The notes: a model not told the origin generated them from the letters alone. Numbered from the stretch's first letter, positions 36,101 to 47,362 are shown. The stretch: DNA of 64,000 bases from Diphasiastrum complanatum (GCA_029204225.1 CM055092.1:21851669-21915668); one strand, 5' to 3'. Numbers and translations are program-made.

Positions 36101-37042
36101 CCTTTTGTCTTGGCATGATGCCTCTACTCTCCCAACTAATGAACCCATTTGGGCTTCTTCTCTTTTCCCGGTCGGCGCTCTTCCTCTCTTCCATTCCCAC
36201 CGTCGTTGACATCCAAAGGCCTCAGTTCCCTCAGATAGTTGATTAATGTCCCTCTTTGCCAAATTTTAGCCTCCTCCGTCCTCTCCTCTAGGGAACGTGG
36301 GCTTCTTTTCCTTGCCTCTTCCTCTGCTATTTCTCTCCATGTTGCTTCCATCCCCCCCTTTGATCTTCAAGGTTGGGACCCCCCCTTGGACCGTTCTCTT
36401 CTCAGTTATATTGCTCTGCATCGTCGACAATTCTCGTCTCTTTTTTCGAACTATCTAGACTTCCTCCGGTCGGTCTCACATTCTTTGTCTACTTGGCGCA
36501 TTCACCTTCGTACCTCCTGATCCCTCCCTTGCATTCTAAATGGTCATTCCTCAATTACCACCTTTGTCGACTTTGTCAACTGGCAGAAGAAACGGTATAG
36601 CACTTGTTCTTTCACTGTCAACGACACCTTTGGTTGGAGCTGGCTCATCTCCTTTCTCACTGGGGCTTCACCTTTTCTCTGAGAATTCACACCATTTTGC
36701 TCGGCGACTCCCATCTGACAGAGACTCATTGGCTCTTACTTTCTGGCATGTGTGCAAGTTAGCAGTTTTGTTGAAAATCTGGATGGCAAGAAATCAGCAG
36801 GTGTTTGAGGGTGCCTTTTCTCCCCTCTCGGCTATAGCTTCTATTCGGTTGGCTACCTTTTGTCTACGGACTACTTAAGTTAGTTTTTGATTGTTGCCTT
36901 GCGTGGTGTGCGATGATCCTTGCCTTCTGGCTATGCAGGCTGTCTTTTTGGACTTATGACTAATTTGGCCTTGGGTTGCCGTCTTTTTGTATTTGTATAT
37001 TTGTGAATGAATATATGATAGTCTCTTTAAGCTTTCAAAAAA
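33150..37042 (+). mobile_element. L1-type LINE (non-LTR retrotransposon), 5'-truncated or decayed
   Basis: The order endonuclease, RT, zinc-knuckle region and A-rich tail identifies a plant L1. ORF1 is not recognisable before 33351. The tail ends TTTAAGCTTTCAAAAAA at 37042. AAATAGCAA near 33115 and AAATAAGTAGCAA after the tail may be the remains of a target duplication, but the match is imperfect. Confidence 0.85.
33351..36870 (+). pseudogene. LINE ORF2: endonuclease, RT and C-terminal zinc-binding region
   Basis: The start at 33351 gives MNVYSWNVRGLNDPVRR, the endonuclease opening, then LIALQETIL. After many frameshifts RT motifs appear: LSPEHFGFVKGRNIMDFILN and LILHLDLDKAFDRISW (34907-35182), FSSCGIRQGCPLSPMLFAIV and HQLFADDVTLFS (35210-35563). 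The FADD box has both Asp residues. The zf-RVT region is at about 36540-36640 (CRLCQLAEE, HLFFHCQ) with a stop inside. It is spread over all three frames and therefore dead. Confidence 0.88.
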
Positions 37043-37587
37043 TAAGTAGCAATAATACCGTACACATTTATTGCTCATGAATTCATGTGATAATAATTTC
37101 AGGTCTAATATTTTGTCATTTTAAGGCTTCCTCAAAATACACTATGAAACAACATTATTGCTCACCAAGCCATTCATCCACATTACAGCTAGAATATTCT
37201 TATGCATAGTTCCCATTTACACATGCACATTTTTATGATTGGATATAATTGAGATTACGCTAACTACTTTTTGAAGATCAAATTAATATTTATGTATGAT
37301 TTACTTGACAATGTTGCCAAATGTATTGGTTAGTCTTATGTATAGTATGCCATGGAAACCTTGTTTCTTCAAATATGTTCGTCAGGTTAAAAGTGTGAAA
37401 TAATGTCTCAACAGTTAATTTAGATAGTAAATTTTGTTTGTAGCTTTCTCAAATTTAGAATGATGTACTTGTCCTATTAGATATATTTTAGAGATTGCTA
37501 ATGTCATAGATTACACATTTGTATCTTTTTATTGCTATAGGTTTTTGCAATATTTGTTTGAGATCATGGATGGCATGTCTCAAGACT
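37043..37587. other. AT-rich, no gene seen
   Basis: Likely the continuation of the pre-LINE DNA at 31.7-33.1 kb. No coding similarity is visible. Confidence 0.4.
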
Positions 37588-38183
37588 CTCAACATTATTA
37601 GCAGGGCTGGCCGATTATGTATTAAAACCAGGCCCCGTAATAAGCCAGAATGAGCACACACACACACACACACACCCCCACCCCTGCGTATAAAAATAGA
37701 ACACGAAATTTCTATATGATGATTATACGGCACGTTTCTACAGTACATTTCAAAAATTATACAACCCATATGACAATGTAAACAGATCAAAAAGTAAAAC
37801 CGAAAATCCATTCCACTTCAAATTTTGAGATGATATAACCATTTACATTGTTAAAAACTTGTATCTCCAAGTTTGATTGACGCTAACACAAACTAAATTC
37901 CATCTGTTTGCCAAGAGTGCAAAACAAAATTACTACTCCTTGAACACATCATTAAGCTACGAACTACAGCAACTGAAACCAAAAAAATTCATTTGGGGAC
38001 TTGATTTCAGATAATTAATTTTGTCCAACACATCTTGGCAGCCCCACCACTCGTCCTCAGTTGCAAAACAAGATTCAACAGAGTCCATAGAAACAGCTCT
38101 TGATGACTTTCCACCAACACCCTCGACACACATCCCTGTCAAACAACTAGAAACAACATTTTCAGAATTAGACATCTCTCCCC
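37588..38183 (-). repeat. Left arm of a large inverted duplication
   Basis: Reverse complement of 38428-39015 by eye over most of its length. On the minus strand it encodes SENVVSSCLTGMCVEGVGGK and AEDEWWGCQDVL-like text, the same as the right arm on the plus strand. It contains a private (CA)n tract at 37655-37675 absent from the right arm. Confidence 0.88.
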
Positions 38184-38427
38184 CGAAGTTGACTGGACAT
38201 TTGTCAAGAGATGGTTATATGCGCTACAATACTAATGTTGAAGGTATTGACATGAGAGCATGGCAAAATGTTGCATCTGCCATGGCTGGTACGGGCGGAG
38301 ATGTGTCATGAGAAGTTGCATTGGCCTATGAGAAGAGGCATTATGAGGCTGTTTATGGTTTTTGTTGCTGCAGATTCTCGAAAGTATGTTGATCTTTCTT
38401 GTTGTAAAGTTTTTGATAATGTTGTTC
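38184..38427 (+). other. Spacer of the inverted duplication
   Basis: The plus strand reads GYMRYNTNVEGIDMRAWQNV, ASAMAGTGGDVS, then past a TGA EVALAYEKRHYEAVYG. This looks like part of a real gene of unknown family. Confidence 0.5.
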
Positions 38428-39015
38428 TTGGAAGAATGTCTATTTCCGAAAATGTTGTTGTTTCTAGTTGTTTGACAGGGATGTGGGTCGAGGGTGTTGC
38501 TAGAAAGTCATCAAGAGTTGTTTCTGTGGACTCTGTTGAATCTTGTTTTGCAGCTGAGGACGAGTGGTGGGGCTGCCAAGATGTGTTGGACGAAATTGAT
38601 AATCTGATATTAAGTCACCAGAAGAATTTTTTTGATTTCAGTTGCTGTAGTTCGCTGCTTAAAGATGTGTTCAAGTAGTAATTTTGTTTTGTACTCTTGG
38701 CAAACAGATGGAATCTAGTTTGTGTTAGCATCAATCAGACTTGGAGATACAGATTTTTGACAATGTCAATGGTTATATCATCTCAAAATTTGAAGTGGAA
38801 TGGATTTTCGGTTTTACTTACTGATCTGTTTACATTGTCATGTGGGCCGTATCATTTTTGAAATGTACTGTATTTTTGTACTGTACAAAATGTGTCGTAT
38901 AATCATCGTACCAAAATTTTACATTATGTTTTTATAAGCTGGGGGGTGCTCATTCTGGCTAATTATGGGGCCTATTTTTAATACATAATAGGCCAGCACT
39001 ACTAATAATGTTGAG
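38428..39015 (+). repeat. Right arm of the inverted duplication, with an unrecognised coding remnant
   Basis: The plus frame 38268-38678 includes ISENVVVSSCLTGMWVEGVA, VDSVESCFAAEDEWWGCQDV and FFDFSCCSSLLKDVFK, ending at a stop at 38676-38678. A 3'-UTR-like stretch follows. Because arm and spacer frames run together on the plus strand, this arm is the more likely original orientation, and the left arm a partial inverted copy. The protein family is not recognised. Confidence 0.75.
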
Positions 39016-39392
39016 GAAACTGTTCAACTCCAACCTTGCACGGATTATCCTACCAATTCCACGAAGCATATTAACTAAAATTTCTCCAGGATAAAGAGAG
39101 CCATCTTTTCTTTGAACCTCCAGAAAGAAACCAACTAGAAGCTCAAGCAACATGTTAAGATCAGACAGAAATAACTCCTCAATGGACAAACGTGGATCTA
39201 AGCCCATAAATGCATACTATAGCGACAATTAGACCAAAAATACAGACTGTTGAAAATTAGTTCATTTTCTGCAAGTTTCATTTCAAAATCTTCAAGAGGA
39301 CAAAAACCCTTTTTTAGAGCATCAACACGCTCACAAGAAGTAGACAACTCAGGATCAGAAACCTCATAAGCAAATCCATTATCCTCATCCAT
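38959..39392 (-). pseudogene. Possible Crypton/DUF3504-like protein fragment
   Basis: The minus strand from Met at 39392 reads MDEDNGFAYEVSDPELSTSC to FNSLYFWSNCR (stop 39198). In an overlapping frame it continues RLSIEELFLSDLNMLLELLV, then GFFLEVQRKDGSLYPGEILV and NMLRGIGRIIRA (39207-38959). The pattern L-N-x-x-L-x-x-F-x-x-E-V-x-x-x-DGS-x-YP-x-x-x-L-x-x-x-x-x-GI-R is that of the N-terminal half of DUF3504 proteins related to Crypton tyrosine recombinases. The catalytic domain is not seen, and one frameshift is needed. Confidence 0.45.
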
Positions 39393-39539
39393 AACAAGAA
39401 GCCTAAACAAAAACAAAATGAAATCAAAAGAACCATCAATCCCTGCACGAAAAAGAAATAACAACAGCCTTCCATTACACTCGCCATCTACAAAAATCAC
39501 CAACCTTAACGAAGTCAGAAAACACATAAACAACTACAA

Positions 39540-39834
39540 CAGAGAGAGAGTGCTAACAAACAAGGACCGCCACATTTAGAAAACAGAAGCTAAAATGACA
39601 AGAAGGGTGGGAGCAATAGAATGACTGTTGTTGTATATTATAACGAATGGGATTGAGAGCAACTGCTCTTACAATGATATATACAAGAGAGGATAGACGA
39701 CACTCGAAGAGACGAGTCTTAAGTGTGACGGTTGAGGACCCAACTTGGTCTACGTGGAATATAACAGTCCGTTAAACATTTAGACTATACTTATATGTGT
39801 GAATATTACTAATACTCCCACTTAGTCAAAATGT
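39540..39834 (-). mobile_element. Probable 3' LTR and polypurine tract of a minus-strand copia remnant
   Basis: On the minus strand AAGTGGGAGTATT (39823-39811) follows the RNase H end and resembles the copia polypurine tract plus LTR start. The LTR end is not resolved, perhaps near 39622. Confidence 0.45.
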
Positions 39835-40047
39835 CTATGAAATCTCGTCATGTACCACTCTTAATTGTCTTCTACAGAATTCAAATTTATCCTTAGTGAG
39901 TGGTTTGGTGAATATATCAGCAACTATATCCTCTGTAGCACAGTACTCCAATTGTACTTTGCCATCTGCAACTTGATTGGAAGGAGCAGGATCAAGTACT
40001 AAACACGAATTTGGAAGGCCGCCATGTTTTCTTTCCATGCTCACCAA
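39835..40047 (-). pseudogene. Ty1/copia RNase H C-terminal end
   Basis: The minus strand reads VQLEYCATEDIVADIFTKPL, then TKDKFEFCRRQL and a stop. This is the conserved end of copia RNase H. Sequence upstream (40048-40578) does not match RT, so a large internal deletion or a foreign insert is present. Confidence 0.8.
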
Positions 40048-40578
40048 GGATCTGCACCATCTCTTGTGCGTGACTCTTGTGGACGTTCGGATCTCTTATG
40101 CAGTTTGGTTGCAACAGATAGTATTTCCAACTATCAACGAGTAAGATGGCCACTATCAACACATCAGATACCCGGAGAGATGGGCTCCAAGATCGCAACA
40201 CTGAAGCATCCAGCCATTGACTGCAGGGCGCTATAACGACAGATGTCAACGCTTCAGTGTAGATCACAATGGTGCACTGACCAAACTTCGTAGAAAAAGT
40301 GCGCAGGAGGGCCTTCAGGGTCAACGCACCATTTTACAGGATTGATCTTCTCACACTGTCATTTTGAAGCATTGACATCAACGCATGAGCCACAGCACAA
40401 GCCTGATTATAAAGAACTTCCACACGAGGATCGTCGCATGACAGCATCCAGGACAGCAACATGAAAGGCGCTATACATTCATCAATCCAGCGCATCAGAT
40501 TGGCACATTAGAGAGAGAGAGAGTTGTTGCCGCCATCATGTGTCTGACACGCCTGTCAGAACGCATCAGATTTATGAT

Positions 40579-40591
40579 GGCTCTGATACCA
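40579..40591 (-). promoter_or_regulatory. Primer-binding site for initiator tRNA-Met, minus strand
   Basis: The minus strand reads TGGTATCAGAGCC directly after an LTR-like TACA end. It matches the orientation of the RNase H at 39835. Confidence 0.8.
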
Positions 40592-41099
40592 TGTACAAAA
40601 TTTGGGCCTCATGGCCACGCACACATGTACCCACGCGAGCCACATACTGGGATCCCAACCCCAATCGCCTGGCCACCCGTCTATCCGTCTAACCCCCAAA
40701 AGGGCTGGTACTAGGGGATAGAATATATATAAAAGCCCCAACTTATATATGGGAGAGTTCAAGGCAAACAGTTACACTTATGAGACATTGAGAATTCATA
40801 AGGCCTTCACTAGGCGCTCAAGCGCATGGTACTTTCCTGTGCGTGGCTTGCAACATACATTCCTGAACACAAACACCCATCAATGCCCTGCACAACAAAC
40901 AAGCACGAAGAGTAACCCGCCATCCATAGACGAACGAGATCCAGCAGCACGACACTCGTTCGAGCAACACGACGAGACGAGATGGACAAAAACACACAAA
41001 TAAGCCACAGCCCGAGGGTCAAGGAGAAGGGGCATTGCGTGGGCGGCACCATATGCACATAAATTTGGTAGTTAAACCATAGTACCAGCCTTCCTAACA
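40592..41099 (-). mobile_element. Putative copia 5' LTR, minus strand, about 508 bp
   Basis: On the minus strand it starts TGTTAGGAAGG and ends TTTTGTACA, abutting the primer-binding site. TATATAAAAG near 40724 is on the plus strand, and ATATATAAG occurs on the minus strand in the same stretch. The outer end is chosen by the TG rule. Confidence 0.5.
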
Positions 41100-41929
41100 A
41101 CGTCAGGTAATGGGCCATGCTGGCCCAATTTTCCTGTTACTGCAATTTTCTATATTATCTAATACGTCCAAGTGTCCTAGTTCTAAATGTGGGCCTATTA
41201 AGTTTGTCATTGGAACCCATGCATATTCCTGCACGGCAGGACAGAATCAGTGGGCCCAAGCCACTAAAAAATGTCATGCAAAACACTCACAAGCACGACT
41301 CGTCACTAACTGAAGCTATTAGAGCTCCTCATCTCAATAGGTTTTCATAACCAGAGATAAACGGAATGTGGCACGAAGAATGAGAGCTCTAGAAAGAGCT
41401 GCAAATTGTTTTATAGAACCTATAAATGATGAGCTCCAGAAGATGTACTTGTGCCTATAAAAATGATAGGTAATATACATAGTGGAGGTAAGAAGTAGTT
41501 CGACAACATATGTGCCTTTCATTTGAACATATGCTTGAATTCGATTTGTATGTTTTACTCTTATTCTTAATCCTGATCCACCTCCAAACATGTCATATTG
41601 AAATGGTTTCTTTGGAGACGTCAAAAGAATTGGAGAACAGAACAGGTGAGTAAATTTAGAACTCCATGCTACAAGAAATTGCAGAGAAAAAAAAGGTGAT
41701 TCCGCCTAACAGGTGTAGCCTACACTGTTTTTCACACGTACATGAAAGAAACAGTTGGGCAAAGGCTGAAAAATTAGATGGTAATAAGACTGAAATGAAT
41801 TGTTCGCGAAAATCTGAACTTGCTTAGTAAATGTTCTACAAAATATCCTACCAGAGGCATTTGGTGTATCTGTGAACAACTTGAACCATGAATTGCCATA
41901 GTTCTAATTTGCAGCTATAACAATTTCAC
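41100..41929. other. No gene seen; 3' flank of GPAT
   Basis: AT-rich with no recognised coding. The part adjoining 41930 should be the 3' UTR of the minus-strand GPAT. Confidence 0.4.
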
Positions 41930-43618
41930 TTAATTGTTTCTGACATTGCCATCGTTTCCTGCAAGGATCATGTATTTGTCTCTTCGAGTCAAGTTTGTGC
42001 ATTCATAGCCCAAAGATTCTGCCAAAAGTTTCTGACAGTAGTTTGCCACTTCATGTCTGCTCTTGCCTCCACTGCAGGTAAGCTCCAATGGCAATTTTTC
42101 AAGAAAAGAAACCTCGTAGATCGGGCATGGATTCATGAAGAAGAACAGTGGATCCATTGCCTTCCACCCGCGTGCAGTTGTGCCATGGAAAATAGAGATC
42201 TTCATGTTCACAGTCACTGGAACAATTTGATTTGCAAGCTCTGCGAAGAGAGAGCTGAAGCGGAGGAGGAATGGCTCTCTGCAGGTGGTGCCTTCTGGGC
42301 AAATCACAAGATCACCTCCTTGCAAAAGCGTTTGGATTGTAGTAGAATCCTGATGCCTGCAGCGCGTAAGTCTTACAGTCTTGATCGGCGATAGAACTTC
42401 TGAGAAGCGACTAATGCTGTATGTGAGAGCAGTTAAGCTCCGGCGTAGAGCAAACGATAGAAAAACTGGATCAAGCAATGATCGGTGAGAGCACACAAAC
42501 ATTAGGCCTTGATTTTGATCTTCTTTTTGAGGAAGACTGCCTCGCAGTCTTAAAGCAACTCCGAGCATGGCTTCAATCAGTATAGCCCACCTCATTGGAA
42601 GTAGGATGCCTACGGCGATGCGTATGACGGCCAATACAAATCCAAAAGGTAACCAGAGAAAGATAGCAAGTGATATCAAGGGAGTCGGTCGACAAACAAG
42701 TCTTCCATCGTGAAATATGAGAGGCTTTAGGTACTGTTCCCTCGGGACTACCTCCACACTTGTGTTTGCGGAAACAAGATACGATTTCTGCAACAATACG
42801 GCATCAACTTTAGATTCAGATGTCATAGCTAGAAATAAGATAAAACAAAACAGCCTTTTCTTAACAAGAAGCAAGGCTCGATAACTGACCTTGCACAAGG
42901 CTAAGAACTGGTAGTCATTCTTGCCGTCTCCAAGACAAATGTCGGGATAATCCCCACCGAAATTTTCCTTCATAGCTTTTACTTTATTTTTTCCTACAAT
43001 GATTCCAGGTTGCTTAACAAAGCCTGTATACACGCCATTTTCTGTGACTTGCAGCTCTGTCCCCAGCACTTGTTCCACGTTGAGGTACTCTTTCACAAAT
43101 GGCTCTATCATTATTCTCGGCATTGATGTTATTGCATACTTTTTGCTGCAAGAAGTGAAAACTTTGAACGGATGGAGGCTCATATCTTCCAAGCAGAATC
43201 TTGGAAGTACGCCTTGAGCTACAGTTTTCACAGGTCGTGCCTTCAATCCTGCGAATGTGACGAATACTAACACACGCAGACTTGCCTCTTCTGAGAAGGC
43301 GTAGTGGAGCAGCCATGTTATGGGTACGACTGTCAGAAGTAACAATGCCCTCAATGCACTTCCGGCCTCAAGTGCCACAAGCATGTAATAAGAAAACGAA
43401 CTCGAAGATCTAAGAAGCGTTCCTTCAAGATCCGCTATGACGACGGTGCTTTCTAACCTTGCATGCTCCACGCTTTCTAGAGAAGGAAATCGTCCGTCGG
43501 CATTGATGAAACCTGAGGTCCTCTGATTTCCATGAAGCAGCGATGCACTCCATCCCCAAAACACAAATGTAAAGTATTCCTGTAGGCGCATTTTGGACAT
43601 GGCAGCTTGTCTGAACAT
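41930..43618 (-). CDS. Glycerol-3-phosphate acyltransferase, plant sn-2/cutin-suberin family, two exons
   Basis: Exon 1 is 43618-42890 (243 codons) and exon 2 is 42787-41930 (285 residues plus TAA), for 528 residues. The 102-bp intron (42889-42788, GTCAGT...TGCAG) is phase 0, a multiple of three and free of stops, so an uncorrected frame would add 34 false residues. The intron site, after L-C-K, matches the position known in plant GPAT4/6/8 genes. Domains: N-terminal HAD-like phosphatase (DLEGT at 63-67, GDGKND at 230-235) and C-terminal PlsC acyltransferase (HRSLLD at 344-349, CPEGTTCREP at 406-415), with hydrophobic segments near 75-105 and 283-305. Known role of the family: transfer of acyl groups to glycerol-3-phosphate at the ER for cutin or suberin precursors. 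Motif I has Glu for the second Asp, as in GPAT5/7-like members that lack phosphatase activity. Intact by eye. Confidence 0.94.
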   Translation of the reverse strand: MFRQAAMSKMRLQEYFTFVFWGWSASLLHGNQRTSGFINADGRFPSLESVEHARLESTVVIADLEGTLLRSSSSFSYYMLVALEAGSALRALLLLTVVPITWLLHYAFSEEASLRVLVFVTFAGLKARPVKTVAQGVLPRFCLEDMSLHPFKVFTSCSKKYAITSMPRIMIEPFVKEYLNVEQVLGTELQVTENGVYTGFVKQPGIIVGKNKVKAMKENFGGDYPDICLGDGKNDYQFLALCKVSYRALLLVKKRLFCFILFLAMTSESKVDAVLLQKSYLVSANTSVEVVPREQYLKPLIFHDGRLVCRPTPLISLAIFLWLPFGFVLAVIRIAVGILLPMRWAILIEAMLGVALRLRGSLPQKEDQNQGLMFVCSHRSLLDPVFLSFALRRSLTALTYSISRFSEVLSPIKTVRLTRCRHQDSTTIQTLLQGGDLVICPEGTTCREPFLLRFSSLFAELANQIVPVTVNMKISIFHGTTARGWKAMDPLFFFMNPCPIYEVSFLEKLPLELTCSGGKSRHEVANYCQKLLAESLGYECTNLTRRDKYMILAGNDGNVRNN

Positions 43619-44210
43619 AAACTCCTACGAACGAAAACTAAAGCTTCACAAGTGCAACAATCTGGATGATAATCAGCGACGAATGAGAGCTACAGCATGA
43701 AGCATTGTTTAAGTCTCCATGATCCAGCTCAGTACAGCTCCAGCGGCGTCCAACCTAAGCAGATCACGTGTCCAGTCAAACATCAGTGTCACATTAATAA
43801 CTTCCAAAGGACGACTCAAGTGGACAACTAGCTACTAAACCCACAATTGAGTATCGGAACCAGTTCTGGAAGTCTTGTACGTTAGACACTGAGATCCGTT
43901 TTGCTCCAAAGCTACAGAGTCCAAGCTGCATGTAGTATAACAGTCGCTGATAATAAATCAGGATTCACGGGGAGAGAGCCTGGCATCTTGGAGCCATGTC
44001 GGGCGTTTGAGCGCGGCGTAACCTCCTCCACACATTTTTGCATAACATTTATTCTTGGAACAGAAATCACCTGCAACTATGCTCAACTAAAGTTTGCGTG
44101 GAGGCCTGGCATTTGCAAGCTCCAATGCAGGTCGAAGGCTAGTTTGCAAATGCAAAAGTTTCTAAAGCATCATCTCAATGGAAACATTAAAAATTGCCCT
44201 TTTATTTGAA
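43619..44210. other. No further gene; 5' flank of GPAT
   Basis: Should contain the GPAT promoter. I saw no convincing TATA box. A short plus-strand frame at 43901-44209 is not recognised and looks spurious. Confidence 0.35.
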
Positions 44211-46850
44211 AGGTAACTCTAAAAATTCTAGTTTAAAATTATTAAAAATTTATTGCAAAATATATAATTAGGGTCCTTAAGGGTGCACGTCAAATTCCAA
44301 GCCTGAGTGCCTCGCAGCAGTGCTCACCGTTGAAAAACTTATTTTGAGTTATACTAAAAAAAAACCTGCATTTTATACAACTTCTCATGTTTTTTGAATA
44401 CTTTTAGTTATAAAAAGAAATATATGCTTGTATAAAAAATCATCACACAGTTTATGATGTTGATTTTCAGAAAACTTGCAAATTCCATTCTTATAGTTTG
44501 ATTGTTTTCATGAGGACTGTCCCGTAGGCTGCGCGCGATTCGCAACGGGCAGCCTCCATATTTGAAATAAAATGCAAACGGGATTGGTTAGATGGTGCAG
44601 TCTAATTTAAAATTATATAACATTGTAACTATTTACATTTTTCATATTAACTTTTAAGTAAATCATATATCAAACTAATTGAAGTCTCCATCTCTCAATC
44701 TAGATGGCTCTTCGCTTGTTGCATTTCCTTTTTAATGCATAATTGTTGCATTTTAAGCCCTTTTTTAAGTCTACTTAAAAGCAGAATATGCGACCCACTC
44801 TTTTCAACATTGATTATGTTTTTCAGATGCAAATTCTACTTCATAATGGTCCTATGAAAAAGCTCAGCTTCTAAAACTTTGATTATGTTTTTGAAATGCA
44901 GATTCTACTGCATAATGATCATGTGAAAAAACAAAAACTAGCATTACGTAATGGAATTTGCCAGGCAGATGACATTCTGCCCGGTAAAGAATCATAGTCT
45001 TGGCCCCTCCTGGCGTCGCCTATGCCTCTTTACCAAGCAGAACATCATAAGCCCGGCTCATTCCATAATAGATGAAGTACAGACCACAAGAGAACCATGA
45101 ACCCTAAACTACGACTTTCATGATGTACAAACCACAAGAGAACCATTTTACAAGTTCATTGTTCAAGCTCTCTTGTGATTGCACTGGGAGGGGGGGCTCG
45201 CATCTAAGAAGCACGTAGTGCTTTGGCCCCGGCACACTGTCAACACCTTCTTCTTTTTTAATGGCTGTCTAGAGCGCCACATCACTGGGCAACCAAAAAA
45301 AATATCCCAAAATCAATCCCACGCATTCTCTTGTGTGCGATATAACTACAAACTTGTCCTCCTCACATGCGTGTGTGGGCCCAAGAGTGGAGTGTCGGTG
45401 TTGGTGCCCTAAAGAATGGCGCAGCTGCTTGGGATTGGCGTCGGTGCCCGAAAAAATCACACGGGTGTTTAGGAGGCTGGCGCCACTACCCGAGATGGAT
45501 GTACAGGTGCCTGAGAGCACCGTTGCACAAGACGCCAGCGCGCGTGGTGAGATGCGAGCCTCAGTGCCTAGGACGCAAATACGGGTGCTCGTGAAGGTGG
45601 CACCATTGCTCAAGATGCCAACTCGAATGCTCGAGAAAAATGGCACCAGTGCCTATATGCGGGGTGTTTGGGAAAAAGTGTCATGGTGCTCGTTGGACAT
45701 TTTTCCCAAGCACCTCTCCATTCAGGCAGGGCCCTAGCAACAACGCCACGTGGCATGCACCCACTAGGCCAAGACCAAACCTCAAGCGTGTAAGTTGGCA
45801 ACTTTGCCCATCATTCAAACTTATGAGTAGGGCACTTACGAAATGGGCATGAAAATGTTGAAGCTCTCTTGGATGGCACATGCTAAAACGACAAGTCATT
45901 GAAGTTCATAGATCTAGATTTCTAATATCATTGTCTAAGCTATCAATCTTGGCACTTGAAAGAGTCAACTTTCAAGTCTCGAAGAATGTGTCATGTACTT
46001 ATTGCAACTTATCAAATTCTGTTACTTGCCTCATCACATTTTAAATAGATTGTCGGCCAGCAAATCATGGTTTTATGAAATTATGCACTTGAGTGCTAAT
46101 GGCCCAAAATTGCAAGGCTTTGTTATTCAAGATAGTCTTCAGTATTACATGCATATTCGAAGAGTTTGCAAAAATACACGGATATTCAAAGCAGAGCAAA
46201 AGTCGACTCAACAACGAATATTCGTTTCAACCAGATGACTCACCATCGACTGTTGAATGGTACCACTTTGAAATGGAGCTTTTCCTTAGTCGATCCAAAA
46301 CAGACTATGTCACCATTCAAACATGTCATTGTGTACATTAACTACTCATTGTCACACCCATCGCCTATAGTTCAGATTAGAATCTTCATGTAAACACTTA
46401 CATTGTGCCTAACACACCAGTTTAGAATAATGAGTTAGACATTAAATTCTGTCATTTTGTATATATACAATAGATCAAAATAAGCATACACATCAAAATC
46501 GATCATCATTGAAGTAGATAATCATATGTCAGAATTTGAATAAGAATTCTATTGTATAAGACTATCTGAGGTCTTAGAGTCAGATATTTCGAGAGAGTGA
46601 AAGTAATTTAAGATGATAGAGAGATTATTCTATCAATCAGTTGTTTCGACCAACTGTCTAAGCTAAGTAGGATCATAGTGCTTTGCGCACAACTATTGTG
46701 AACCATTTATCAAGCACACAAGGTTACTATTCGTGATTTGATCATTCAAGAGTTTAAATTACAGATTCTCTATTGTCTTTACATGCATTAGTGATTGTTG
46801 AATGGTCTATCAATCTTTTCTCTCTCTGTAATTGATACTATTGTTCACGT
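44211..46850. other. Mostly featureless; small hairpins and local direct repeats
   Basis: Contains a GC-rich stem-loop at 44512-44557, a 9-bp stem at 44961-44984, a 69-bp-period direct repeat (44811 and 44880) and a GC-rich block at 45390-45700 with recurrent GGTGCCYGAG-like words. Several short overlapping frames at 45.2-45.9 kb on both strands are not recognised as genes. Confidence 0.4.
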
Positions 46851-46859
46851 AAAATACTT

Positions 46860-47357
46860 GTCAAAGTTTGCACAGTTGTCACGGCCAAGGGACTATGTGC
46901 CTTGAATTACCAGATCTATTTCAAAATCAATCTATGGTGTACTTTATGTATCCAAATTAACAAAGAATCTATTGTTTATTAGCAAGATCACATATCAAGG
47001 CTATAGAGCTTTGTTCAATTCTAAACAATGTACCATCTTGACGAAGAATCTAATGAAATCCTCTCTACAAACAAAGAAGGAAATTTATGTATCTTGAGTC
47101 ACGAAAATGCACTTATAATGAATGTGAGCAATTCTAATGCCCAATTGTGGCATGAACGACTAGGACACTTGAGCTATCTTGTACATGCATCATAATCAAA
47201 TGGCCAAGGATATGAGTTTTGTTGGAAATACTATTGGGTAATGCCACTTTGTTGGCTATTAATGACATACTTGAAATGTACTCATTAATGTAAATGTGGT
47301 AAATGCCAATGTGCCTCTAAGTGGAGTAAGTCACTTTAGCGCCCTTCTATTGTGAAT
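46860..47357 (+). pseudogene. Ty1/copia protease/pre-integrase relic
   Basis: The plus strand reads LTKNLLFISKITYQGYRALF and, further on, NAQLWHERLGHLSYL, the GAG-pre-integrase zinc motif region. Many stops interrupt it. It is the DNA into which the complete copia at 47363 inserted. Confidence 0.7.
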
Positions 47358-47362
47358 GGGGC

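Noticed and set aside
43014-43316. Antisense and alternative frames inside GPAT and CYP98A exons
   Set aside because: They are shadows of the real coding frames.
12711-43618. CYP98A and GPAT as a biosynthetic gene cluster
   Set aside because: They are 27 kb apart with only transposon debris between. Shared pathway context alone does not show a cluster.
45179-45899. Cluster of overlapping 60-134-codon frames on both strands
   Set aside because: The local GC-rich degenerate repeat makes long frames likely on all strands. No protein family is recognised.
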